From contig OY821748.1 in assembly GCA_963682055.1 (NCBI GenBank), forward strand, positions 315,001-379,000: a stretch of 64,000 bases of DNA, in the 5' to 3' direction. The notes beneath the pieces were generated by a model. The model made no database searches and was not told where the DNA came from. It was given only the letters and a program-made list of their open reading frames with translations. Made by a program: the position numbers and the translations under genes. This stretch comes from Primula veris (Eukaryota > Streptophyta > Magnoliopsida > Ericales > Primulaceae). Positions 38,365 through 49,484 of this stretch are shown one piece after another (the stretch's first letter is position 1; each line of letters opens with the position of its first letter).

Positions 38365-41300
38365 TCATCTCCGGAAAGTGTTGCGAGATACAAAGAATCT
38401 GAAATCGGGGTGATCTACTTGCAAAAGACGAAGCCAGTTGTCAGCAGCGTGTAAAAGAGAATTCGCCTTTTGGTTATCGTTAACATCATTTCCATTCCAT
38501 ACAGAGATTTTGAACTTATAATAAGCGAGCCCAAAGGTGGGCAATATAAGCTTTGAAGGCGTGCTGGTATTGAGTGGATCCCTTGCGTTTGAGGCATATG
38601 CATGCGGCCAATCCGCATTGGTACCTGCAAGAACATGAGGAAACATGTTACGGAGAGAGAGAGAGAGAGAGAGAGAAGAGGGGGGGGGGGGGGGGGGGGG
38701 GGGGGGATATACCTTTTAATGTGGTAGAGAGGGAATGAAATGTCAAAAAGCAAGCATCCAGATTCTGCAGAGTTGGACCTGTAGGTATCCGATAAATTGG
38801 GTACCTAAACAAAAAGAACGCGGATTTAATTTAGAACTTGATCAAAACAAGAGTAACGATAGGAAAACACACACACTTTGAGGTAACAATTTTGTGTTGG
38901 AAATTTGGATGAGTCGATGTGGACCTGTGGTGTACCCTTCACATTTTTCATAGACTAATCAAAACCAATATATCCCTTTGTATGGCTTTATGTTAAAATT
39001 ATATTTGCCAATCATTGCACCAAAATAAAAAAATATGCCAAAAACCATAGCACATGGAGTTGATCAGAGAAACAAACATTACCATGCCACGGAAATCCAG
39101 CTAGCAGCTGTTAGATCACAACTTCTGTAGGTTTTGAGTTCTGGAAATCGAGATGCTAGGAGTGCAATCTGTCAAATACAAGCTGATTTACGTAACGTAC
39201 CAAATATATATAACATTTACTTTGATATATAAAAGAGACTTGCCTTATCAGACAAGGGTTCACGACTATATGGAGTGTCCTGATCTAAATATTCATATAT
39301 AAGTAGACCAGCAGGGTTGGTAATCTCATCTTCATCAGCTGTTGATCCACTATTTCTTATAGAGAGTCTACTAAAGCTTTGGTTAGTAGCTCGCGTAGTT
39401 CTCCAATCACCCCTATTGCTGTTGGTTCTTCTTTGTGTGTTATATTCACTGATGCTATCATCACTGCTCGTTTCTCTAGACGAGTCTGCATCACTTTCTT
39501 CTCCAGGCCGCCTGTCACACAATTCGAATAATTTTCATGTCGGTTCTAAAAAACAAAGAAAGGCAGTGCAAACAAAAACTGACACTATTCATTGTATATC
39601 AGCAGTCTAGAGTCTTCATAGTCTACAATACAAACAATAAGGGAAAAGGTTACGCTAAAGTATTTTGAAGTTAGTAGGCCATGATAACTTTTTCAAGTCT
39701 ATCATGCAAGCGACAAGGAAAAGGATACACCACAGTATTATGAAATTAGCAGGGGCCATGATAAGCAAGAAGTTATAAAAGTAGAGAGCTATAACAATAG
39801 TACATAATAACATGGATCTTTTAAAAACATAATTAGAACGATAAAATGACCTTCTGTGGTAAATACACTCGATTCAATTTCGAGTGACCCGTTTTATTTG
39901 CAAAAGGTGTTGAAAAGAACAAATAAAAATGGAAGAGAAGAGAGAGAAGGTGATAGTTTTCTCCAAGTTTGTTTCGGTCTTTCCATAAATTGTCGTAAAG
40001 GGTATACAAACCCTTTATGGAGAGACCAAAACACTAGTGGCTAGTGCAAATCCTATATTCCCTCTTTTTCTTTTTGGTGTATCCATATAAAGTGCACAAA
40101 AGGTGTTCATATTGCATCACTCTTCTCAGAGTGAAAACACTTTATTACAACCAACAGTAAAGTTCAAATAGTAAATTTGGCCACTATCTAACTGACCTTT
40201 GCCTAGCATTGGGCTTTGATGGATCTATATACAGCTGAATACCGGATAAGAACGGTACATAGTACTGAACAACAGAGTTGGTTCCATTCAAGACAAGAGG
40301 AACACCAGCCCCATATGCACTCCACTCTTTGAAAGATTCCCAAAGATCACCCAGGATGAAAAAAGGATGACTTTCTTTTTCACTACTTCTCCATCCCCTC
40401 ATGCTTGTCTGTACATATCATATTATATTAGATACAATATCAACGAAAAGTACTGTGCGATAGTCTACCCTTCTATCGTTCCACCATTTAAACCAACAAG
40501 CTAGTCATACAACCAGAAAGAAAAGGAAAAAAAGAACTTTTTTGAGCGGGAAAATATGGCCAAGAAAACCATCAAAATACTGTCTAAAGTTTGCAATAAT
40601 TGTCTTAGAACTCCACATGAAAAACAAACCATCTCAACAGCAAAGCAACTGCATGAGCTCAAATGACAAAGCTGATCGTATAAGCGTGCACTACTGAAAC
40701 ATTCTTTCCTAACATAGAGAGAATGCACAACAAACTATTTGAGTTTTGCCCAAGTGTAATGGCATACAACAACAAAGGGCGCAAATAAATGGTACAAGAA
40801 TCGTAAAATCAGCATTTTGCAGGACTACATAGAAATAACAAACCCTTAATAATTGAAAAATATCGAAAATATAATACCACAGTGGTTATACTGTTAATCA
40901 TTGAAAAGCTACTGTTGAAAGCAACCCCCCCTGCCACACATCAATTCTTCCCAAATGAAGAAACAACTAAAACTTCTATATTAGATAACCCACAACCATA
41001 CGCAATTCAATTATTAAGAAACTTTTGCAATGATTATAAATATAACGATACTAACAAACAGTATTCCCCCCCAAACAAAGGTATAAGGCCAAAAATCATC
41101 AAAAAGTATATAAAAAGCAATACCATGTGAGTATTTAGTGGAAGTATCAGTTAGTTACTGTAACGACCCGGCCCCACAGACCGAACCGCCACGCCCGTAT
41201 CAACAATATTGTCCGCTTTGGCACAACTTCCCAGGGGGGTCACCCATCCTGGTACTACTCCAAGCTAAGCACGCTTAATTATGGAGTTCCGTCCTCGCTA

Positions 41301-42945
41301 TTGTGCCGCACGGCTTTAAAAGGCCTTGTTGATAAGAAATAGATATTTAAGCTCATATACCACACGAGTACTCTCATATCTGGGCGATGTGGTACTGACG
41401 CACAACACCGCACCACAGAAATTCCTTCCTGGAAATCTGGGTCGTCACAGTTACAATTCACTTTATTTGTTTAGAAAGAGAGCAAAGACCCAAATATTTC
41501 AATTTCCTATTAAGTCATGTATAAAACAAAACTGCATAGGGGAACCTCATCAGGCTCTCGAGTTACGACGGGGCCTCTCTTCTTTACTGTTCATTTATAT
41601 CGTATATTACAATGTCACTTTACGTGATTACCTGCTAGGCTACTATACGACCAAAATGGGAGAATATCATTTTCTTGACATAATAATTGAATCACTTATT
41701 CTAAATTCTACCAAATTCCCATGAACTGCACGCACCTCACTGATTTCGCTATATACTGACTAAATATGCTAAATAAGTCTACAGTAAATCGCTCCTGATG
41801 AACTTCCCCCTGAATAATTACAAAAAAACTAGCAAACTTATCGTTCCAAAAGATCCCAATTAACTGAAAACAATATTAGCGTATAGCAGAATCCATACTT
41901 GATAGAAAACCTATTCCGAAAAACAAAAACAAAACCTTACAGAAATCTTGTGCTAAATATTGATTTAATTGTATCATACTAATTACGTCATGTACCGACT
42001 AAATATGCTTAATAATTCCACCTTTAATACTTAGGAATTTTACCAAATTTAATAATCGAAAAAATCACAAAAAACTGAAAACAATGTACGCGATTAACTC
42101 TGTGACTACGAATGTTTTTAACACCATTTTCTTGGCATAATACCTAAACAAGCCTAACAAATTTTACCATTTTCCATGGACAAACAAAACATGCAAAATA
42201 AGTCTAGTAAAATTGTATCTTGACAAATTTCCCCCAGAATATTTCAGAAAAAACAGAGAATACCATATCAATCCAGTAAAATTCCAGTCAAATGAAAAAC
42301 AATTGTCGTAAAACACTAATATTACCTGATGAAGAAAAGATAATTCCGAAAATCAATAAAAAATCTACTTCCCTTATATACTGAATTACTGACTAAACAT
42401 GCAAAATAAGTCTAGTAAAATTGCATCTTGACAAATTTCCGCAAGAATATTTGAGAAAAAAACAGCTTACACTATATTAATGCAGTAAAATCCCAATTAA
42501 ATGAAAAACAATACTTACAAAACACTAGCTGTTACCTAATAAAGAAAAATAACATTGAAAATCACACACACACACAAAAAAAAACTAGTTTAGATATAAT
42601 AAAAAAAAGTGATAAGCGTATTCTACCAATTTGGTTATCTACTGACTAATCCAATTAAATTGTATATGAATAAATAAAGCACATTAATTAATTCCAACAA
42701 ACTGAAAACAACAAAATAAATGCACATACAAATAGTGATTCCTAATAGAGGAAGATGAGAAAACAATAATAAAGATAATAAATAAAAAAGGAAAAAGGAA
42801 GGACCTTGAGAGGGGGAACAGAGGGGGAGGTGTGTCGTAAAAAGCGATCGAGATTTGTGTAATCGGAAATAGAAACATGAGATGATGATTTCTTAGTTCT
42901 TTGGTAATATTGTTGTCTATTATTATTATTATTATTATTCCTCAT
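38365..42945 (-). CDS. DUF789 family protein
   Basis: Six minus-strand exons: 42945-42805, 40408-40197, 39511-39244, 39168-39083, 38804-38713 and 38624-38365, joining in frame to 352 residues. The plant DUF789 family has no established biochemical role. Family landmarks are SNLDRF-like [16 protein letters not shown] in exon 1, [20 protein letters not shown] and [17 protein letters not shown] (exon 2), a Ser/Asp/Arg-rich linker (exon 3), [76 protein letters not shown] and [17 protein letters not shown]. The start has a run of Asn from an AAT repeat ([10 protein letters not shown]), likely length-variable. Intron 3 uses a GC donor (AAG then GCAAGT), the only reading that links SDK to IALLASRF. 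Intron 1 (about 2.4 kb) carries a solo LTR and degenerate repeats. No signal peptide or membrane segment is seen. Confidence 0.93.
38625..38712 (-). other. 88-nt intron made largely of CT repeats and poly-C
   Basis: DUF789 intron 5 starts GTATAT and ends TTCTTGCAG. In between, on the coding strand, it is mainly an unbroken C run of about 26 nt (plus-strand G run, about 38681-38706) and a (CT)n run. The length of the G/C run is likely unstable and may be misread in assembly. Both splice sites are intact. Confidence 0.85.
41159..41449 (-). mobile_element. Cassandra-type TRIM solo LTR with 5S-rRNA-derived core
   Basis: This 291-bp element starts TGTAACGACC and ends GGTCGTCACA (TG...CA). GTTAC lies on both sides (41154-41158 and 41450-41454), a 5-bp target duplication. 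On the minus strand, about 41313-41221 resembles the 3' half of 5S rRNA: TTAAGCGTGCTTAGC, then GAGTAGTACCAGGATGGGTG and CCTGGGAAGT, including the A, intermediate and C-box region used by RNA polymerase III. Non-coding LTRs with a 5S core define Cassandra TRIMs. No second LTR or internal domain is near, so this is a solo LTR left by recombination. It lies in intron 1 of the DUF789 gene in the same orientation. Confidence 0.9.
41750..42560. repeat. Degenerate tandem repeat in DUF789 intron 1 (about 200-240-bp units)
   Basis: Four diverged units start near 41757, 41995, 42180 and 42392 with GACTAAATATGC or ACATGCAAAATAAGTC. The later two share GTAAAATTGTATCTTGACAA, AGAATATTT, CAGTAAAAT and AATGAAAAACAAT in order. 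The repeat lies fully inside the intron and shows no coding content. Confidence 0.6.
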
Positions 42946-44930
42946 CTCCCCTCCCCTCCCCTGCTTCTTCTTCTCTATTATTATTATTATTTAATATATC
43001 TTCTCTTTTCCCACTTTTATCACCACCACTTTTCCTTTTTTCTATTTATTATTATTAACTAATTATAATATCTCTCTTATGTTATGTAATTTGGGGGTTG
43101 TGTTTGAGAGAATGCCAGTTTTTATTATTATAATTAGGGTTTTTGATGTGAGAAAGATTTGATTTATATATATATATATATATTGGGAAGAAAACCAATC
43201 AATCAATCCACAAACAGATAAAGAGAGAGAGAGAGATTTGTTTGTTTGTTTGTGTGTGTTTGGGAACGAAAGTAAAATTGGACTTTAAAATGTGTAAAAT
43301 TGAAATGTAATTATAAAATAAATATCATCATCATATCATTACGTTAATCTCTGATTTCCCGTTTAATACATTTATATTTTTTAACAAAACAGAGCACTGG
43401 TTTTAAAACCGATGTATTTTGTACATGTATTTTATGCTATGTCCGAGACCAGTCCCAAAAAACGTATATTTTCAAGTTCATATATAATTCATTTTGTTTA
43501 TCTAATCAATCATTATTTGTGACCGAATGGTTGATTTCCTTACTAAATAGCCTAGTCAACCCGTGTTTGAGTCTTTGTTTAGACAATATTTTATTTTTTT
43601 TTACTCTCGTTATATAATTTAGTATACTAATGAAACCTTTAATTTTATGTAATATTTTATGTGGTCCCCTGTATTAAGTAAAACAGGAAAAGACCTGATT
43701 TGTTAAATAGATAACATATTTGATTTCTGATTTCCTTTTTAAAAAATCATATTATAATTTTAGATCGAATGCAAAATTTGTAAAAATTTTGCTTCGTATC
43801 AATTTTTTTTTTAAATGTGCTCAACTTATTGCATCTAATACTTTCTAGTTTAATATTTTATCATTTATTAATCATATCTTATAAGTTTTATTTAAATAAC
43901 TTTTTTTTTACTCGTGCGCTAATTTAATGGATTGGTCTATATTTTAATAGCTAATATGGGTTTAATTTTATTAGGTATTTTAGTAGCTTATTATTTCGTA
44001 TGAATTTGTGATGCACGTTACCTTTTTTAAGCACACATGAGCTTTTTATTACGTGCAAGTAGATTAAATTTGCAATGGTGCGTGTGTTAAGAACTTGATA
44101 TTAATTCTAAATTTGAGCTAGTATTTAATATACACGTCTATTTCAAGATAAACACGTCCATCAATATTGGCTGTTGGCTCATACCTTTATTTATAAAGGA
44201 AACACCGGTTACAACTTAGATTTAATATGTATTTCACTAATTAATTAGGTTAAATTATGACCACCATTATAAATTTATAACTGCCCGTTTTCGATGTTGA
44301 TATTCAATTTGGCACAAGAAAGGATAATGAAAGGGACAACCTATCCATGTCATATAACATAGTATATATTAATTTAATCTTACATTATAGAAGTGTATTT
44401 TGTCTTTAATATGTAATGTTATTCGACTAACCACATGTCAAATGCCCAAAAGAAACATTTAAAACTAAAAAGTTTGAATTATATATAAGTCCATGCATGC
44501 CCAAGAACACAAGTACCTTTACCTGACACTAATCATGAAATCATACTCCAAATTTTAATTAAACCTAAAGTCGTTTTTAATCTGTTTTAGCAGTCTTAAC
44601 TCTTAACTACTTGTTCTACTTTATAGAAACTTGAATCTTTCAGAAGAGATTTACCGAGCTTTCTAAACTTATCTAAACCAAAGCTCGGGGCGTTTTTTGC
44701 AAATGTTGTATATGTTATTGTTATTATAATTACACTAACTTTTCATTGATAATTATACATGTTTTACTATATAACTCATGAATAAATAAAAGTGGAATAA
44801 CATAGGCAAAGTAATAAAGGAGAGGTGTGTTGTTGTCGGTCCTTTCCATTTATTTTAGGTATCACGTGCCCACGTAGTATCCGTACGGGCATGGTGTTCA
44901 CCGGAATTATGACAACGCGTATGAATTTCA
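42946..44930. other. DUF789 upstream region and intergenic DNA
   Basis: Next to the start codon are CT-rich and (TTA)n leader sequences, then a (TA)n run at 43167-43183 and GA-rich sequence. Beyond about 43.3 kb there is AT-rich DNA without recognisable genes. Confidence 0.45.
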
Positions 44931-44934
44931 TAAA

Positions 44935-45735
44935 TAAAAAAATCCCGACCCAACAAAAGTCGGGACCCGATTTTTTCGGGATCCCGTAGGGTCGGGATAG
45001 GTTTATCCCGAATCTCTCGACATATTTTTTTATTTTACGACAACGTCATTTTTTATTAACAATTTTTATTTGATAATTCTAAACATGTTATTAACACGAA
45101 ACATAATACTAGTTTAAAAATAACATTCATAATGAATGAAAAAAGAAATCAACATGTAGTAGAAAAAATAGTGTGAGACTACAAATAATGGAGTAGATAA
45201 CAAAAATTGATACGTTTTTTATTAGATTTTTTTACTATTTAGTTTTATTCACACAAGCAACAATTATCATACTACATGACATATATTATCATTATAATTT
45301 TTATAATTGAAAAATAATGAACATTTATCTTTTTTGAAATAACAATATAACTTTTTTATTTAATTATATTTTTTATTTTAATAGTTTGATATATTCAAAA
45401 CTACAAATATATATTATACTTATTTAATTATAACTAATATATGAAACAAAAATGATTGTAGGCTATATGACAGATTGCTTACATTGTATGGTAATGTTAC
45501 AAGGTTCGATTCTTATCATTTGTCTTTGATATAAATTAATTTATATTTTAGTGTTGAAATAAAAAAATCATGTTATATAATATAAATTATAAATTAATTA
45601 AAAAATCGGGTCGGGTCGGGACACCCGACGAAACCAAAATTGCCACCCGATTCCGAAGTTTGTCGGGTCGGGACTCTTCTCGGGTCGGGATACGGGTCAG
45701 GTCGGGATTTTAGTAATTTTTTCCAGCCCTAATAA
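44935..45735. mobile_element. hAT-like degenerate element with GTCGGGA-rich ends
   Basis: The left end carries TCCCGACCC, GTCGGGACCCGA and GGTCGGGATAGG. The right end carries inverted relatives (CGGGTCGGGACACCCGA, GGTCGGGATTTTAG) and finishes TTTTCCAGCCCTAA, like a hAT terminus. The middle is AT-rich without a transposase frame. The left terminus is worn and no target duplication could be set. Confidence 0.5.
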
Positions 45736-45944
45736 ATACTTGTAAAAAACAAGACGTGTGTAATTGTTTTTACCGTTGAACATTGAGCCTAATATTTTAA
45801 TGGTTTCACTTAAAAGTAAACTCTCTTAAAAATACATTAGTATAAAAAATAAAAACAAAAACTTTTGGTAAGTGTGTGTGTGTGTGTGGAGAAACTAAAA
45901 AATGGAAAAAAAAAAAAAAAAACACAATACAATTTTAGAAAACA

Positions 45945-46536
45945 GTAGGGGTGGGTAAAAAATCCGTAAATCCGCCTCGTAACCCAACCCGCATAGATTG
46001 GGGCGGGTTGAATGTTAAAAAAAAAATCAATCTGCCCCTCCCCAATCCGTTATATATTTTGCGGGTCGGGTTAGGGTTGAGGTTCACAAACCGCCGGTTA
46101 ATCCGTCCCAATCCGTTTCAACCCGCAATATATATATATATATTGTGTATTTTAAGATACCAACATTTAATTATTGTTATATTTTAGTTTTATTACTTGT
46201 TCGTGAATGTTTTAAACGTACTTTGATTGAGTTTAATTTATATTTATATTTGAAATATTCAATTTATTTTAAAATTTGGGTTGATTATGCAAACTATGAA
46301 AAATAAAGGACCATAATAAAAATGTAAGAATCAATCTAAACCCAACCCGTCCCAACCTGCAATTTATTTTGCGGGTTGAATTGAGTTGGGTTGGGGTTTT
46401 AATTGTAACGGGTTATATTGGATTGGATTGAGATTTAAATTTCATCAATTCGTTTCAATCCGCCCCGCCATTTATTTTACGGATTGAATTAAGATTGAAA
46501 CAAATCCGTTCCGACACGTCCCGTGTCAACCCCTAA
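45945..46536. mobile_element. hAT-like MITE with CCGCAACCC-rich subterminal repeats
   Basis: The left end TAGGGGTGGGTAAAAAATCC and the right end GTGTCAACCCCTA are inverted (TAGGGGT). Inside both ends are many copies of ACCCGC/GCGGGTTG and AATCCGT motifs. Size and ends fit a hAT-like MITE; an 8-bp target duplication is not evident. A (GT)n run and an A-run precede it at about 45878-45922. Confidence 0.55.
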
Positions 46537-46669
46537 AAAAAAAAACACACAACAATATTAGTAAAGGACATTCAATACAGACACGTTAAATGCAATTTAA
46601 CATAGTAATTGTTGGGAAAACACATAATAATAATAATAATAATAATAATATTAATACAGAGTGATAATG

Positions 46670-48648
46670 GTTAAATAGGAGATTTAATGGACCGACTTTT
46701 ATTTGGAGAAGTAAATATATATTTATATTTATATATTTATTTATTTTCTGGTGGAGACTCAGCCTAATTAATATATATATACTCTGATTGGTTTTAGTTT
46801 AATTGGTTACATCTTTAATTAATTTTGAATCTGTTTTTACCCCTTTATTTGTATCTGTTTTATATTCTACGGCTTTTATATGTTGATTGATTCTATTTTA
46901 ATTTTTTGTTATGTTTTTATTTGAAGTAAATTACATCTACTTTATTGAAAACCCTAATTTCTTTTTACTGTTAGGTATTCGCCTGATTAGTATATACAGA
47001 TTGGTTTTGGGTTAATTAGTTACAACTTTAATTAATTTGGATCTGGATTCATGTTTATTTGTATTGGTTTTATATTTTAGGGCTTGTATATGTTGATTGA
47101 TTTGATTTCAATCTTTAGTTGCGTTTTCATGTGCAGTAATTTAGATTTGTTTTACTGAAAACCCTAATTACTATTTACTGTTTTATTTTGGGGTTTTGTA
47201 TAAGTTGATTGATTCGATTTCAATCTTTAGTTGCGTTTTCGTGTGCGGTAAATTAGATCCTTTTTTTGATTGATTTTGGGTATTTAATTGCAACTTTAAT
47301 TAATTTGGATCTGGTTAATGTTAATTTGTATTAGTTTTATATTTTAGGGATTGTATGTATATGTTGATTGATTCAATTTCGATCTTTGGTTACGTTTTCA
47401 TGTGCAGTAAATCAGATCTATTTTACTGTAAACCCTAATTACTTTTTACTACTGTTTGATTTTGGGTTTTTTATTGCAACTTTAATTAGGTTCGACCTTT
47501 TTTAGTTAAGTACTTAGATCTACTTTATTGAAAACCCTAATTACTTTTTACTGTTAGGTATTCGCCTGATTAATATATACAGATTGGTTTTGGGTTAATT
47601 AGTTACAACTTTAATTAATTTGGATCTGGTTAATGTTTATTTGTATTGGTTTTATATTTTAGGGATTGTATATGTTGGTTGATTCAATTTCGATCTTTAG
47701 TTGCGTTTTCATGTACAGTAAATTAGATTTTTTTACTGTAAACCTTAATTGCTTTTTACTGATTGATTTTAGGGTTTTTGGATTGCAACTTTAATTAATT
47801 TGGGGTTGAATTAATCTTGATATGCTTACCGTTTTATGTGAAGTATTTAGATTTACTTTTTTTAAAAGATTTTATTTCTGTCCGTACAGATTGATTTGGG
47901 TTTTTACTCGCAACTCCCCTGTCTGATATTTATTTTAGGTCCTTATGTTAGTTGTTTTATTAGTATATTAACATCTTGTATGTTTTGGACTGTAGGAGTT
48001 TTAATGATTTGATTTTGTTTGCTCCATGATTGGTTTTTTAATGAAATAGTTATATCAATGTTCTTAAATCCCTAAATACTTTTCGAGTAGCTGTAAATTG
48101 CAAATATCTGAATATTTTTTTTTATTTTATAATGTACTCTTTTAGAAAGATGCAAGCGTTTTGGTTTATCAAGATCTTATGCCTTAATTTGAAGAAGCAG
48201 TTGTATTGATTGTGTGAATTTTTCTTACCTATAAAATTGAATTTAGTAAAATGCATAGAAACTATCATAAAACACTAAACAACATCCATACTTCTTTCCT
48301 TTTTTATTCTAGTATTGGACTCTGCCTGTATATGACTTGTGATTTTGTTTATCATTTGTTCATTATCTAGCAATTTTATTAAATTAGTTTTGGCCCCCGT
48401 TAGGGATTCAGTTTAATATTATGTGCATTTCCGTGTTGTAATTATGGAATGATTGATTGCGAGTTTATGTTTTCTTTTGAATATAAAAGAACTCGTATCG
48501 TTTTAATTATTCAATTTATGGAATAGGTGCAGTAGAGATTGGTATATAAAAACAAAACAGAACAAGCTGGGTTGATCGGAAGGCATGCTTTTCAACATAT
48601 TGACTCTTGATCCCTCATCAATATAATTATGTGCTGTATCGGCAATTA
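46670..48648 (+). repeat. Leader-intron-like region, copy A, six internal repeats
   Basis: Units begin GATTGGTTTTGGGTTAATTA or GATTGATTTTGGGT at about 46796, 46999, 47268, 47458, 47582 and 47761. They carry ACTTTAATTAATTTGGATCT, AAAACCCTAATTAC and TTTACTG. The region matches 52910-54496 (copy B), where only three units remain. It probably is the 5' intron of the copy-A gene; the equivalent promoter box of copy B is not found upstream here. An (AAT)n run lies at about 46626-46650. Confidence 0.75.
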
Positions 48649-48729
48649 ATGACAAGAGTAAAACTTGTTGCTGGCCCATTTGAATATCCCGTCGGCGATA
48701 GATCTCTGCTGGATATGATTCGTTGTAAG
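48649..48729 (+). CDS. Candidate first coding exon, unrecognised family, copy A
   Basis: An 81-nt segment from ATG to a clean donor (AAG then GTAATA) encodes 27 residues including VKLVAGPFEYPVGDRSLL and DMIRCK. The same exon at 54497-54577 differs at few bases and keeps the frame. Related but more decayed versions occur three more times (about 55007, 57607 and 61737), where the frame still reads VKFVAGLFQYAWL. The reading frame looks protein-like, but I do not recognise the family. The next exon in copy A (about 49205-49225) is damaged: GTCGAGTACTTGGATCCTCC runs straight into TAG. It may be a pseudogene. Confidence 0.35.
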
Positions 48730-49175
48730 GTAATACAAATGCTTTTATAGTCTAAATAAGTTTTTAATTGAAAAAATTGCTGTATATACCGGTAAACAAA
48801 CTACTTAAATGTAAACTTGCAAACAAATCGACGTGACAACAATATTCACTGATTATTTAGTTTCACGCTGCAAAGTTAAAAAAATTAGAACATGCAAGCC
48901 ATGTGAAACCGGCTTCCTCTTATGACACTAATGTCTTCCTTCTATGAAGATATGTAATATTCTTTATTTTGTATTTTGGTACTTGTTAGATATGACTACT
49001 TTCTTTTAATTTCCTCTTTGTTTTTAAATAATTGGCTTTCTAATTCATATACCTCTGTTTAACCGGAACCGGACCTCTTGGATTATGAATTGCCATTTCT
49101 TTCTTAAGCACACGGAACTGGCTGCAATGTCTGACTTGGAACTAGCTGCCCTTACTTTGGTTCCAGGTTCTGGGC

Positions 49176-49484
49176 TTTCCTTTCGAACCGGAACCGGAAC
49201 CGGAACCGGAAGGTCGAGTACTTGGATCCTCCGTAGTGTAGAGAGCATGCACCCGATTTCTGAATAAAATACTTTGATTACGTATTTGTCAACTAATTCT
49301 GTATGACAATATTTAAACTTTGCATTAGCTTTGATAATTTCTTTTGTTCTGACTCGAAGATAATTGTTTGTGGTTGTAACAAAGCATATAAGAATGCTTT
49401 TATTATTAGTGCATGTGTTTTCCTGCTTCTGTTCCGTATTTCATTAACATGTTTGTTCCTCATGACGACTTTCTTCTCATTGGG
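49176..49484 (+). repeat. Exon-like block R, copy 1
   Basis: This block holds a GGAACC hexamer run (49187-49210), the GTCGAGTACTTGGATCCTCC exon remnant, CATGCACCCGATTTC, and then a segment that matches about 56885-57096 almost base for base. Similarity breaks at 49484, where other copies continue into CATTTCGATGTGC. A later copy lies at 61139. Confidence 0.8.

Noticed and set aside
38415..38753. A minus-strand frame with Pro and Ser-Leu runs
   Set aside because: It reads through the poly-C/CT intron of the DUF789 gene in the wrong frame.
41221..41313. A 5S rRNA gene
   Set aside because: Only the 3' half resembles 5S rRNA, with changes, and it sits inside TG...CA ends flanked by a 5-bp target duplication. 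It is the core of a Cassandra-type LTR.
49187..49210. A repeated regulatory GGAACC motif
   Set aside because: It is a plain hexamer microsatellite inside a damaged exon-like block; related copies have only one or two units.
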